Position numbers and translations under genes: made by a program | In this document: one piece after another, positions 1-8,795 of the stretch | Position numbering within the stretch: the stretch's first letter is position 1 | Layout of the letters: every line of letters starts with the position of its first letter | Notes under the pieces: generated by a model | What the model saw: the letters and a program-made list of their open reading frames with translations, nothing else | The model's database searches: none | What the model was told of the DNA's origin: nothing | Source: an uncultured Bacillaceae bacterium | GTDB taxonomy: Bacteria > Bacillota > Bacilli > Bacillales > Alkalibacillaceae | Length of the DNA stretch: 27,490 nt | Direction of reading: 5' to 3' | Assembly: GCA_937958375.1 (NCBI GenBank) | Contig: CALGNY010000072.1 | Span: forward strand, 1 to 27,490

Positions 1-240
1 ATGCGACCACTCTACAAATTTATGCGACTTTCAGAGAAATATATGTGCCCACTCTCCTAATTTATGCGACCACCGGCGGGAGATATGCGACCACTCTACA
101 AATTTATGCGACTTTCAGAGAAATATATGTGCCCACTCTTGAGATATATGCGACCTCGCTCATGAAATATGATCCGAATAACAAGTATTTGTGCCCTAAT
201 TTATCTATTTGCGCCCAAACTCCTGATATATGGTCCAAAC
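1..240. repeat. Degenerate array of about twelve 21-bp units
   Basis: The stretch breaks into 21-bp units starting at 1, 22, 43, 64, 85, 106, 127, 148 and 169, then with a 1-base slip at about 189, 209 and 230. Most begin ATGCGACC or ATGTGCCC and end in an AT-rich AAATTT or ATAT. Bases 1-55 recur without change at 85-139, so a four-unit (84-bp) block was duplicated. Units decay towards the tuf terminator. Because 21 is a multiple of three, each frame gives a 7-residue periodicity. The plus frame starting at base 3 reads repeats of the type IYATTLx and stays open to base 314. The minus-strand frame (WSHKF-like heptads) is broken by stops. I see no ribosome binding site, so an intergenic repeat is more likely than a gene, although the array enters from outside the window and could be the end of a longer repeat ORF. 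Confidence 0.85.
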
Positions 241-250
241 GAAAAACAAA

Positions 251-285
251 ATTAAAAACACCGCCCGATCAACCGGGCGGTGTTT
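251..285 (-). terminator. Rho-independent terminator of tuf
   Basis: A perfect 12-bp stem (256-267 with 274-285, core CCGCCCG/CGGGCGG) encloses a 6-base loop. On the minus strand it is followed by a T-rich run. It lies 16 bases after the tuf stop codon, as expected for the end of the str operon. Confidence 0.92.
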
Positions 286-300
286 GTTTTACATGTACAA

Positions 301-1491
301 TTATTTTTGGATAGACGCTACAACGCCTGCGCCTACTGTACGTCCACCTTCACGGATTGAGAATTTAGTTCCTTCTTCAATCGCGATTGGGGAGATCAAT
401 TCAACGTCCATTTCAACGTTGTCACCAGGCATTACCATTTCAACGCCTTCTGGTAGTTGAATAACGCCAGTTACATCCGTTGTACGGAAGTAGAACTGTG
501 GGCGGTAGTTAGAGAAGAATGGTGTATGTCGACCACCTTCATCTTTTGATAGAACATAAACTTCAGCTTTGAAGTTTGTGTGTGGAGTGATTGTACCAGG
601 CTTAGCTAGTACTTGACCACGCTTGATTTCTTCACGGGACACACCACGTAGTAGTGCACCGATGTTGTCACCAGCTTCTGCATAGTCAAGAAGCTTACGG
701 AACATTTCAACTCCAGTGATTGTTGTTTTAGAAGATTCTTCGGCAAGACCGATGATTTCTACTTCGTCACCAACAGAGATTTGTCCACGCTCTACACGTC
801 CAGTCGCAACTGTACCACGACCAGTGATTGAGAATACGTCCTCAACTGGCATCATGAATGGCTTATCAGTGTCACGCTCTGGGTTTGGAATGTAGTCGTC
901 AACTTTTTCCATAAGGTCAAGGATTGCTTTTTCGTGCTCTTCGTCACCTTCAAGTGCTTTTAGAGCAGAACCTTGAGCAACTGGGATGTCATCGCCAGGG
1001 AAGTCGTAGTCGCTTAGTAGGTCACGAACTTCCATTTCTACTAGTTCTAGTAGCTCTTCGTCGTCAACTTGGTCTGTTTTGTTCAAGAATACAACGAATG
1101 CTGGCACGCCAACTTGGCGAGAAAGCAAGATGTGCTCACGAGTTTGTGGCATTGGACCATCAGCTGCAGATACAACTAGGATCGCACCGTCCATTTGAGC
1201 AGCACCAGTGATCATGTTTTTAACATAGTCAGCGTGGCCTGGGCAGTCAACGTGTGCATAGTGACGGTTAGCCGTTTCATACTCAACGTGGGAAGTTGCG
1301 ATTGTGATTCCACGTTCCTTTTCTTCAGGAGCACCGTCGATTTGGTCATAAGCCATAGCAGAACCTTCGCCATAGTGCTTATGAAGTACAGTAGTGATTG
1401 CTGCAGTTAAAGTAGTTTTACCGTGGTCAACGTGTCCAAGAGTACCAATGTTCACATGGGGCTTGGAGCGGTCGAATTTTTCTTTAGACAT
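301..1491 (-). CDS. tuf: Elongation factor Tu
   Basis: EF-Tu is the GTPase that carries aminoacyl-tRNA to the ribosomal A site. The 396-residue product has full family length. Visible motifs are the P-loop GHVDHGKT (19-26), the switch-I region ending ERGITI (59-64), DCPGH (82-86) and the guanine-specificity motif NKTD (137-140), followed by the two beta-barrel domains through to the C-terminus. NKTD replaces the NKCD of B. subtilis. This fits the NKxD rule and should not affect function. The ATG follows a good AGGAGG site. It is the last gene of the str operon after fusA, has its own likely promoter between them, and ends at a strong terminator. Identification is certain. Confidence 0.99.
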   Translation of the reverse strand: MSKEKFDRSKPHVNIGTLGHVDHGKTTLTAAITTVLHKHYGEGSAMAYDQIDGAPEEKERGITIATSHVEYETANRHYAHVDCPGHADYVKNMITGAAQMDGAILVVSAADGPMPQTREHILLSRQVGVPAFVVFLNKTDQVDDEELLELVEMEVRDLLSDYDFPGDDIPVAQGSALKALEGDEEHEKAILDLMEKVDDYIPNPERDTDKPFMMPVEDVFSITGRGTVATGRVERGQISVGDEVEIIGLAEESSKTTITGVEMFRKLLDYAEAGDNIGALLRGVSREEIKRGQVLAKPGTITPHTNFKAEVYVLSKDEGGRHTPFFSNYRPQFYFRTTDVTGVIQLPEGVEMVMPGDNVEMDVELISPIAIEEGTKFSIREGGRTVGAGVVASIQK

Positions 1492-1540
1492 TTATATTTC
1501 CTCCTTAAAAAATTGGTTTTTTATTTATATTGTGAGGTCG

Positions 1541-1562
1541 TCCTTTGAATACCATCAAAGGA
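1541..1562 (-). other. Stem-loop in the tuf leader
   Basis: An 8-bp perfect inverted repeat (TCCTTTGA/TCAAAGGA) with a 6-base loop lies between the likely tuf promoter and the tuf ribosome binding site. It lacks a direct T tract, so a 5'-end stabilising hairpin is more plausible than a terminator. Confidence 0.5.
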
Positions 1563-1579
1563 AAACAACTTACAATACT

Positions 1580-1608
1580 TTTATAGATGATTTTGAAACA
1601 AAAATCAA
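1580..1608 (-). promoter_or_regulatory. Likely SigA promoter for tuf
   Basis: Minus-strand TTGATT (1603-1608), a 17-base spacer, then TATAAA (1580-1585). It lies directly after the fusA stop codon and about 90 bases before the tuf start, so tuf could be transcribed separately from the rest of the str operon. Confidence 0.6.
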
Positions 1609-3687
1609 TTATTGGCCACTATTTTTCTTGACGATTTCTTCAGAGATCGATTTAGGGACCTCTTCATAGTGGTCAAAGTACATCGTATAGGTTCCACGAC
1701 CTTGCGTGTTTGAACGAAGGGATGTCGCATAACCGAACATCTCAGAAAGTGGTACAAAGGCATTGACGACTGAAGCGTTGCCTCGGCTGCCCATTCCTTC
1801 GACTCGTCCACGACGAGATGTGATGTCACCCATAACGTCTCCCATGTATTCTTCTGGCACAACGATCTCAACTTTCATCATTGGTTCCAAAAGAACGGGT
1901 TGACATTTGTTCTTAGCTTCTTTCAAAGCCATGGAAGCAGCAACCTTAAACGCTGTTTCGTTCGAGTCTACATCGTGGTAAGAACCATCGAATAGTGTCG
2001 CTTTGACATCGATTAATGGATATCCTGCCAATACACCATTTTCCATGGATTCTTCGATACCTGATTGTACCGCCGGGATATATTCACGTGGAACAACCCC
2101 ACCGACAATGTTGTTGACGAATTCGAAGCCTGCTCCTTCTTCGTTAGGTTCGAATTTAACCCATACGTGACCGTATTGTCCACGACCACCGGACTGACGA
2201 ACGAATTTACCTTCAACTTCAGCAGACGCACGGAAGGTTTCACGATAGGCAACCTGTGGCGCACCAACTGATGCATCTACCTTGAATTCACGCTTCAAAC
2301 GATCGACGATGATGTCCAGGTGAAGCTCACCCATTCCGTGAATGATCGTTTGACCCGTTTCTTCATTCGTTTCCGTTTTGAACGTAGGGTCTTCTTCTGC
2401 TAGTTTTGCAAGTGCCATACCCATTTTATCTTGGTCGGCTTTTGATTTTGGTTCGATCGCAACAGCGATTACCGGATCAGGGAACTCCATCGACTCAAGA
2501 ATAACTTTGTGCTTGTCGTCACAGAGTGTTTCACCTGTACCTGTATCTTTCAAACCAACACCAGCAGCGATGTCACCCGCATAAACGGTGCTGACTTCTT
2601 CTCTGTGGTTTGCGTGCATAGCCAAGATCCGACCGACACGTTCACGTTTATCCTTAATGGTGTTGTGTACATATGAACCACTATCTAGCGTTCCTGAATA
2701 CACACGGAAAAACGTAAGTTTACCAACATAAGGGTCAGTCATGACTTTAAATGCTAGAGCAGAGAATGGCTCGTTGTCATCAGACTTACGAACAACCTCT
2801 TCTTCAGTTCCAGGTATGAAACCTTGGATTGGAGGTACATCCAGTGGAGATGGCAAGTAATCTACCACTCCATCCAACAATAGCTGGACCCCTTTGTTTT
2901 TGAACGCTGAACCACAGAATACTGGGTAAAACTCAACGTCTACAGTCGCTTGACGGATTCCGGCTTTCAATTCCTCTTTGGAAATTTCTTCACCTTCCAA
3001 GTACTTTTCCATCAAGTTTTCATCAAGTTCAGAAACCGCTTCTACCAATTTGTCGCGGTATTCCTCAGCCTGATCTTTGTACTCATCAGGGATTTCCGTA
3101 TCGGATGCTCTAGTTCCTAGATCATCTTCATAGATATAAGCCTTCATCTCGACCAAGTCGATGATTCCTTCAAAATTATCCTCGGCACCGATTGGAAGTT
3201 GGACAGGAACCGCATTCGCTCCTAATCTTTCTTTTAAAGTACCTACGGAATAAACGAAGTCGGCACCCACTTTATCCATTTTGTTGACAAATACGACACG
3301 TGGTACCCCATAAGTTGTTGCTTGTCGCCACACGGTTTCCGTTTGTGGCTCAACTCCAGACTGTGCGTCGATCAAAGCGACCGCACCGTCAAGAACACGC
3401 AATGAACGTTCAACTTCTACTGTGAAGTCCACGTGTCCTGGAGTATCGATAATGTTGATACGATGGTCATTCCACTGAGCTGTTGTCGCAGCAGATGTGA
3501 TCGTGATTCCACGCTCTTGCTCCTGCTCCATCCAGTCCATTTGGGATGCACCTTCGTGAGTTTCTCCGAGTTTATGAATTCTACCTGTATAGAAAAGGAT
3601 TCTTTCCGTTGTAGTCGTCTTACCGGCATCAATGTGTGCCATGATCCCGATATTACGATATCGGTCTAAGGAGAACTCTCTAGGCAT
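1609..3687 (-). CDS. fusA: Elongation factor G
   Basis: EF-G is the GTPase that drives translocation of tRNA and mRNA and, with ribosome recycling factor, ribosome splitting. I chose the ATG at 3687 (product MPREFSLDRY..., 692 residues, the B. subtilis length), because AAGGAG lies 8 bases upstream. A start 7 codons earlier would place that site inside the gene. Motifs are AHIDAGKTT (17-25), the ERGITI switch region, DTPGH and NKMD, then domains II-V with the conserved GMGELHLDI and GRGQYGHVW segments. It lies between rpsG and tuf in the str operon. The RpsG, EF-G and EF-Tu order is the usual one. Identification is certain. Confidence 0.99.
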   Translation of the reverse strand: MPREFSLDRYRNIGIMAHIDAGKTTTTERILFYTGRIHKLGETHEGASQMDWMEQEQERGITITSAATTAQWNDHRINIIDTPGHVDFTVEVERSLRVLDGAVALIDAQSGVEPQTETVWRQATTYGVPRVVFVNKMDKVGADFVYSVGTLKERLGANAVPVQLPIGAEDNFEGIIDLVEMKAYIYEDDLGTRASDTEIPDEYKDQAEEYRDKLVEAVSELDENLMEKYLEGEEISKEELKAGIRQATVDVEFYPVFCGSAFKNKGVQLLLDGVVDYLPSPLDVPPIQGFIPGTEEEVVRKSDDNEPFSALAFKVMTDPYVGKLTFFRVYSGTLDSGSYVHNTIKDKRERVGRILAMHANHREEVSTVYAGDIAAGVGLKDTGTGETLCDDKHKVILESMEFPDPVIAVAIEPKSKADQDKMGMALAKLAEEDPTFKTETNEETGQTIIHGMGELHLDIIVDRLKREFKVDASVGAPQVAYRETFRASAEVEGKFVRQSGGRGQYGHVWVKFEPNEEGAGFEFVNNIVGGVVPREYIPAVQSGIEESMENGVLAGYPLIDVKATLFDGSYHDVDSNETAFKVAASMALKEAKNKCQPVLLEPMMKVEIVVPEEYMGDVMGDITSRRGRVEGMGSRGNASVVNAFVPLSEMFGYATSLRSNTQGRGTYTMYFDHYEEVPKSISEEIVKKNSGQ

Positions 3688-3737
3688 AATCATTTCTCCT
3701 TTCTGCATGTGTACTATGGTTTAGTTTTAAAATGATC

Positions 3738-4208
3738 CTACCAGCGATAGTGTGCGAATGCTTTGTTGGCTTCTGCCATTTTGTGCATTTCTTCACGACG
3801 TTTGACCGCTGCACCCGTGTTATTGGCTGCATCCATCACTTCATTGGCAAGACGCTCTTCCATTGTTTTTTCTCCACGAAGTCTTGAATAGTTTACGATG
3901 AAACGCAGACCTAATGCTTGACGACGCTCCGGACGAACTTCCATTGGCACTTGGTAGTTTGAACCACCTACACGTCTCGCGCGGACTTCAAGAACTGGCA
4001 TAACGTTTTTCATCGCCTCTTCAAAAACATCCATTGGATTCTGGCCAGTGCGTTCACCGACTAGTTCAAATGCGTTATATAGAATCTTTTGGGCAACACC
4101 TTTTTTACCATCGACCATGATTTGGTTGATGAGGCGTGTGACCAATTTAGAATCATAAATCGGATCAGGTAGCACATCTCTTTTTGGTACGGCTCCTTTA
4201 CGTGGCAT
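3738..4208 (-). CDS. rpsG: 30S ribosomal protein S7
   Basis: S7 is a primary 16S rRNA-binding protein that organises the head of the 30S subunit near the mRNA exit. The 156-residue product has the family length and typical sequence, opening MPRKGAVPKRDVLPDPIY and ending in the conserved KRREEMHKMAEANKAFAHYRW-type tail. An AGGGAGGAG-type ribosome binding site precedes the ATG. It lies 38 bases after rpsL and 50 bases before fusA. In other bacteria S7 is the translational repressor of the str operon. I did not identify its target here. Confidence 0.99.
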   Translation of the reverse strand: MPRKGAVPKRDVLPDPIYDSKLVTRLINQIMVDGKKGVAQKILYNAFELVGERTGQNPMDVFEEAMKNVMPVLEVRARRVGGSNYQVPMEVRPERRQALGLRFIVNYSRLRGEKTMEERLANEVMDAANNTGAAVKRREEMHKMAEANKAFAHYRW

Positions 4209-4246
4209 AAATACTCCTCCCTTCCTAGGTCGTTCAGTGAGTCAAC

Positions 4247-4660
4247 TTATTTTTTAGGTTTTTTCGCACCGTATTTGGAACGGCTTTGCATACGTCCTTC
4301 AACACCTGCTGTGTCCAACGCACCGCGTACGATATGGTAACGTACACCCGGCAAGTCTTTCACACGTCCACCACGAATCAAAACCACACTGTGTTCTTGT
4401 AAGTTGTGTCCAATTCCAGGAATATATGCGGTTACTTCGATTTGGTTAGACAAACGCACACGAGCATATTTACGTAGTGCTGAGTTTGGCTTTTTAGGTG
4501 TCATCGTAGCAACACGCGTACATACACCACGTTTTTGTGGAGCATTGTTGTCTGTGAATTTTTTCTTGAACGTATTGAAACCTTTGTTTAGTGCTGGAGA
4601 GTCAGAACCTTGAGTTTTGGATTGACGTCCTTTACGCACCAATTGGTTAATTGTAGGCAT
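4247..4660 (-). CDS. rpsL: 30S ribosomal protein S12
   Basis: S12 is a decoding-centre protein of the 30S subunit. I chose the ATG at 4660 (MPTINQLVRKGRQ..., 137 residues) because a GGGAGGA site sits just upstream. The longer reading frame adds 13 unrelated residues that contain that site. The residues where streptomycin-resistance changes usually occur look wild type: the lysines of TPKKPNSALRK and the lysine of GGRVKDLPG are present. The C-terminus ends GAKKPKK, as in Bacillaceae. It is followed by rpsG and preceded by a terminator-like hairpin and rplGB. Confidence 0.98.
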   Translation of the reverse strand: MPTINQLVRKGRQSKTQGSDSPALNKGFNTFKKKFTDNNAPQKRGVCTRVATMTPKKPNSALRKYARVRLSNQIEVTAYIPGIGHNLQEHSVVLIRGGRVKDLPGVRYHIVRGALDTAGVEGRMQSRSKYGAKKPKK

Positions 4661-4732
4661 GTTGTATCCTCCCTTCCTGTCTTCATTCTGTAATCCCACA
4701 CATCCAGGTGGTTCATCTTACGGCAAAAAACA

Positions 4733-4763
4733 AAACTTAACACGTATTCCCTCGTGTAAGTTT
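4733..4763 (-). terminator. Terminator or attenuator between rplGB and rpsL
   Basis: An 11-bp stem with one bulged base (arms 4733-4744 and 4753-4763) overlaps the rplGB stop codon. On the minus strand it is followed by the T-rich run TTGTTTTTT. No convincing promoter lies between it and rpsL, so partial readthrough (attenuation) of the str operon is likely. Confidence 0.7.
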
Positions 4764-5013
4764 ATTTTTTAATAGCCACTGTAGCTGCGCCTACCTCGAT
4801 TCCGCTAGCTTTCCCCAATTGTTTCATCGAATCGACAAAGACAACCGGAACATTCAGTTGATCTGCGGTAAGCAAAATGTCATCAGTTACCCGCCGTTCA
4901 GCATTTTCTGCAACAACGACTTCCTGTACTTCGCCATCTTTCATGGCTTTTTGTACTTGTTTGGCGCCGATGACCAGTCTTTTTTTAGCCTCTGCTACTT
5001 TTTCATAAGACAT
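4762..5013 (-). CDS. rplGB: L7Ae-family ribosomal protein (YbxF/RplGB)
   Basis: This small RNA-binding protein of the L7Ae/L30e/S12e/Gadd45 fold belongs to a family that binds kink-turn RNA. In B. subtilis its homologue lies at the same place and associates with the ribosome. I chose the ATG at 5013 (MSYEKVAEAKKRLVIGAKQ..., 83 residues), 9 bases after GGAGG. The upstream extension of the open frame runs through the promoter described next and is not real. The KxxxKA and AExxxRRVTDDIL patterns are typical of the family. It precedes rpsL, as in B. subtilis. Confidence 0.95.
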   Translation of the reverse strand: MSYEKVAEAKKRLVIGAKQVQKAMKDGEVQEVVVAENAERRVTDDILLTADQLNVPVVFVDSMKQLGKASGIEVGAATVAIKK

Positions 5014-5045
5014 TCTCGCAATCCTCCAAAGTAACAAGGTTATAT

Positions 5046-5119
5046 GAAGCACCTTGAATATATTATCACTGTCCAAAAATGTTGTCAATTGATAATACGA
5101 AACTTTTTCAAGGTGCTTC
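5046..5119. repeat. Perfect 13-bp inverted repeats framing a promoter
   Basis: GAAGCACCTTGAA at 5046-5058 and its exact reverse complement at 5107-5119 are separated by 48 bases. The spacer holds a near-consensus SigA promoter for rplGB. One arm starts 7 bases before the rpoC stop codon (5' side on plus) and the other lies across the predicted transcription start. Confidence 0.9.
5060..5088 (-). promoter_or_regulatory. SigA promoter for rplGB and the str operon
   Basis: Minus-strand TTGACA (5083-5088), a 17-base spacer, then TAATAT (5060-5065), which is close to the consensus. The predicted start falls at about 5053, roughly 40 bases before the rplGB start codon. It would let rplGB-rpsL-rpsG-fusA be transcribed independently of rpoBC. 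Confidence 0.85.
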
Positions 5120-5126
5120 AACCTGT

Positions 5127-8100
5127 TTAAATTTCTTGTGCTTCCTCGACAATTTCTTCTTCTGTCTCTACGAAGGCTTCGTCTTTTTCGCCTTCAAGCT
5201 TACGGTATCTCTGTAAACCTGTCCCTGCCGGCACGAGCTTACCGATAATGACGTTCTCTTTCAAACCGAGTAACTCATCGTATTTTCCTTTAATGGCTGC
5301 ATCAGTCAGGATTCGAGTGGTCTCCTGGAACGATGCCGCTGATAAGAAGGAATCTGTTTCAAGCGATGCTTTGGTGATACCAAGGATGACTGGTTTTGCG
5401 GTTGCTGGTTGTTTTCCGTCAAGCAATACTTGTTGGTTCGCTTCTTTGAATTGATTGATCTCAAGTAGTGAACCTGGAAGCAACTCAGTGTCACCAGCGT
5501 CATAAACACGAACCTTGCGAAGCATCTGTCTGACCATGACTTCGATGTGTTTGTCGCTGATTTCAACCCCTTGCATCCGGTAAACTTTTTGGACTTCTTT
5601 CAACAAGTATTCCTGGACACCTTGCGTGCCTTGGACAACGATCAATTCTTTCGGATCGATGGAACCCTCGGTCAACGCATCTCCAGGCATGACTTCATCG
5701 CCAACATCCACTTTCATACGGCCGTTATATGGCACGGTATACGTCTTGGACTCTACGCTATTTTGAACGACGACTTCTTTCTTATCTTTATCATTATTGA
5801 TTTCGGTTACGTTACCTTTGATTTCGGTAATGACAGCTTGACCTTTTGGATTTCTCGCCTCAAATACTTCTTGGATACGAGGCAAACCTTGGGTGATGTC
5901 ATCCCCAGCGACCCCACCTGTGTGGAATGTACGCATCGTCAGCTGTGTACCTGGTTCACCGATGGATTGTGCAGCGATAATACCAACCGCTTCACCGACA
6001 TCGACTTGGTCACCTGTCGCCATATTCCGTCCGTAACACTTCTTACAAGCGCCATGTTGCGTATTACATGTGAAGACGGAGCGAATCGTCACTTCCTCGA
6101 TTCCAGCTTGAACGATTTCATCTGCGATATCCTCAGTGATCAGCTCATTCCGTTGAACGATTGTGTCGCCTGTTTCCGGATGTTTTACAGCTCTAAACGC
6201 TGTTCTTCCGACTAAGCGGTCGTATAACGGAACGATGACTTCATTCCCTTCTTGAATGGTCGAAACAGCCATACCACGGTCGGTTCCACAGTCTTTTTCA
6301 CGGATGATGACATCTTGTGCGACGTCAACCAAACGACGTGTCAGGTAACCTGAGTCTGCTGTCTTCAATGCCGTATCCGCCAGACCTTTACGGGCACCGT
6401 GCGTGGAAATAAAGTATTCCAATACGGTTAAGCCTTCACGGAAGCTGGACTTGATCGGCAACTCGATGATTCTTCCGGATGGGTTGGCCATCAGACCACG
6501 CATACCCGCAAGCTGCGTGAAGTTGGATGGGTTACCACGAGCACCGGAATCACTCATCATGAAGATTGGGTTTAACGGATCTAAGGACTTCATCAATTTA
6601 TCTTGAATTTCATCCTTGGCATCTCCCCAAATTTGGATGACGCGGTCATATCGCTCACTATCCGTGATCAACCCACGCTTAAACTGTTTCGTGACACGAT
6701 CGACTTTTTCTTGTGCGTCATCAAGTATTTCGTCTTTGTCCGCTAACACGACAATATCGGAAACACCGATGGTAATCCCTGCTTTTGTCGAATACCTGAA
6801 CCCTAGGTCTTTCATGCGGTCAAGCATTTTTGACGTCTCTGAAAGTTTATAAAACTTAAAGACTTCCGCAATGATATCTCCAAGAATTCCTTTTTTGAAT
6901 GGCAAATTCAACTCGCGCTCTTCCAACGCTTTTTTCACGTCATCTTTCGGGTCTATAAAGTGATGGTCCGAAAGTTCTTCGTGTAAGTTGGATTTACTAG
7001 GCTCATTCATATATGGGAATGTCGGTGGCAAAATTTCATTGAAAATGATTTTCCCGACAGTCGTCAGCAACAATTTTTGATTCTGTTCCTCAGTAAATCG
7101 AGGATTTTTCAGAGACCCTGCGTGTAGCGCGACACGGCTGTGCAAGTGAACATGACCGTTTTCATAAGCCATCAGCGCCTCATTTGCGCTTCCGAATACA
7201 CTTCCCTCGCCAAGCGCATTTTTACGCTCCATTGTCAGATAGTAGTTTCCAAGCACCATATCTTGTGATGGCGTAACAACTGGTTTACCATCTTTCGGGT
7301 TCAAAATGTTATGTGCCGCAAGCATCAGGATTCGTGCTTCTGCTTGTGCTTCTGGTGATAACGGCACGTGAACAGCCATTTGGTCACCGTCAAAGTCTGC
7401 GTTATAAGCCGTACAAACAAGTGGGTGAAGACGAATCGCACGTCCTTCGACCAATTTCGGCTCGAACGCTTGAATACCCAGTCGGTGTAGGGTTGGTGCA
7501 CGGTTCAACAACACAGGATGCTCTTTGATGACATCCTCCAGCACACCCCAGATTTCTGGACGTAACCGCTCGATATTCCGTTTGGCGGATTTGATATTAT
7601 GGGCAAGCCCTCTTTTGACGAGTTCACGCATCACAAAAGGCTTGAATAATTCAATTGCCATTTCTTTCGGCAATCCACATTGATACATTTTCAAGTTCGG
7701 TCCAACGACGATCACTGAACGACCAGAATAGTCGACCCGTTTACCGAGCAAGTTTTGACGGAATCGTCCTTGCTTCCCTTTCAGCATATGGGAAAGAGAT
7801 TTCAACGGACGGTTCCCCGGACCTGTCACCGGTCGGCCACGACGTCCATTATCGATCAGCGCATCGACAGATTCTTGAAGCATCCGTTTTTCGTTTTGAA
7901 CGATAATCGACGGAGCACCTAGATCCAACAATCTCTTCAGACGGTTGTTCCGGTTGATGACCCGACGGTAAAGATCGTTCAAGTCAGATGTCGCGAATCG
8001 TCCACCGTCCAGCTGAACCATTGGACGAAGCTCCGGTGGGATGATCGGCAATACATCAAGGATCATCCAGGATGGATCGTTTCCGCTATTGCGGAACGAT

Positions 8101-8741
8101 TCAAGAACTTCCAACCGTTTGATTGCTCTTGTGCGGCGCTGGCCTTGAGCCGTTTTCAACTCTTCTTTCAGCTCATGGACTTCTTTATCCATGTCGATAT
8201 CTTGAAGAAGTTTACGGATCGCCTCAGCACCCATTTGCGCTTTAAAAATATTTCCGTATTTATCGTAGTACGCACGATATTCTTTTTCAGAAAGCAATTG
8301 TTTCTTCTCAAGTGGTGTATCGCCAGGTTCTGTGACAATATAAGAGGCAAAATAGATGACCTCTTCTAATGCCCGTGGAGACAAATCCAACACGAGGCCC
8401 ATACGGCTCGGAATCCCTTTGAAATACCAAATGTGAGAAACAGGGGCAGCAAGCTCAATATGCCCCATACGCTCACGACGTACTTTTGATTTTGTTACCT
8501 CAACGCCACAACGGTCACAAACGACCCCTTTATATCGGACACGTTTGTATTTTCCACAGTGACATTCCCAATCTTTTGTCGGTCCGAAAATGCGTTCACA
8601 GAACAGACCATCTTTTTCAGGCTTCAATGTCCGATAGTTGATTGTTTCAGGCTTCTTCACTTCACCATAAGACCAAGAACGAATTTTATTCGGTGAAGCC
8701 AACCCGATCTTCATAAACTCAAATCTGTTTACATCAATCAA
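5127..8741 (-). CDS. rpoC: RNA polymerase subunit beta'
   Basis: RpoC forms the active-site half of RNA polymerase that binds catalytic magnesium. The 1204-residue product has the Firmicutes length and no large inserted domain. It shows the N-terminal zinc site CHCG...CDRCG (about 60-78), the catalytic loop NADFDGD, the bridge and trigger region around IGEPGTQLTMRTFHTGG, and a second zinc site with CNTQHGACKKC. The start is TTG at 8741, placed 7 bases after GGGAGGT, giving MIDVNRFEFM. B. subtilis RpoC opens MLDVNNFEYM. It lies 54 bases after rpoB in the same transcript. The C-terminal tail is rich in glutamate, as is common here. Confidence 0.99.
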   Translation of the reverse strand: MIDVNRFEFMKIGLASPNKIRSWSYGEVKKPETINYRTLKPEKDGLFCERIFGPTKDWECHCGKYKRVRYKGVVCDRCGVEVTKSKVRRERMGHIELAAPVSHIWYFKGIPSRMGLVLDLSPRALEEVIYFASYIVTEPGDTPLEKKQLLSEKEYRAYYDKYGNIFKAQMGAEAIRKLLQDIDMDKEVHELKEELKTAQGQRRTRAIKRLEVLESFRNSGNDPSWMILDVLPIIPPELRPMVQLDGGRFATSDLNDLYRRVINRNNRLKRLLDLGAPSIIVQNEKRMLQESVDALIDNGRRGRPVTGPGNRPLKSLSHMLKGKQGRFRQNLLGKRVDYSGRSVIVVGPNLKMYQCGLPKEMAIELFKPFVMRELVKRGLAHNIKSAKRNIERLRPEIWGVLEDVIKEHPVLLNRAPTLHRLGIQAFEPKLVEGRAIRLHPLVCTAYNADFDGDQMAVHVPLSPEAQAEARILMLAAHNILNPKDGKPVVTPSQDMVLGNYYLTMERKNALGEGSVFGSANEALMAYENGHVHLHSRVALHAGSLKNPRFTEEQNQKLLLTTVGKIIFNEILPPTFPYMNEPSKSNLHEELSDHHFIDPKDDVKKALEERELNLPFKKGILGDIIAEVFKFYKLSETSKMLDRMKDLGFRYSTKAGITIGVSDIVVLADKDEILDDAQEKVDRVTKQFKRGLITDSERYDRVIQIWGDAKDEIQDKLMKSLDPLNPIFMMSDSGARGNPSNFTQLAGMRGLMANPSGRIIELPIKSSFREGLTVLEYFISTHGARKGLADTALKTADSGYLTRRLVDVAQDVIIREKDCGTDRGMAVSTIQEGNEVIVPLYDRLVGRTAFRAVKHPETGDTIVQRNELITEDIADEIVQAGIEEVTIRSVFTCNTQHGACKKCYGRNMATGDQVDVGEAVGIIAAQSIGEPGTQLTMRTFHTGGVAGDDITQGLPRIQEVFEARNPKGQAVITEIKGNVTEINNDKDKKEVVVQNSVESKTYTVPYNGRMKVDVGDEVMPGDALTEGSIDPKELIVVQGTQGVQEYLLKEVQKVYRMQGVEISDKHIEVMVRQMLRKVRVYDAGDTELLPGSLLEINQFKEANQQVLLDGKQPATAKPVILGITKASLETDSFLSAASFQETTRILTDAAIKGKYDELLGLKENVIIGKLVPAGTGLQRYRKLEGEKDEAFVETEEEIVEEAQEI

Positions 8742-8795
8742 GGAGCCTACCTCCCTTATTTTATCCTGCGATCTTTTCCATCCAACTGGCTACGA

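Noticed and set aside
1..240. CRISPR array
   Set aside because: The units are contiguous 21-bp degenerate repeats with no unique spacers and no cas genes nearby.
45..314. Open frame of 89 codons over the repeat array on the plus strand
   Set aside because: It lacks a ribosome binding site, runs through the tuf terminator into the end of tuf, and its sequence is just the translated 21-bp repeat. It is kept only as part of the repeat description.
3738..4660. Streptomycin-resistance changes in S12 to match the RpoB change
   Set aside because: The usual lysine positions in rpsL are wild type, so a double laboratory-marker strain is not supported.
5547..6215. 222-codon plus-strand open frame opposite rpoC
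   Set aside because: It is wholly antisense to a conserved part of rpoC, has no family resemblance or ribosome binding site, and is explained by the codon bias of rpoC.
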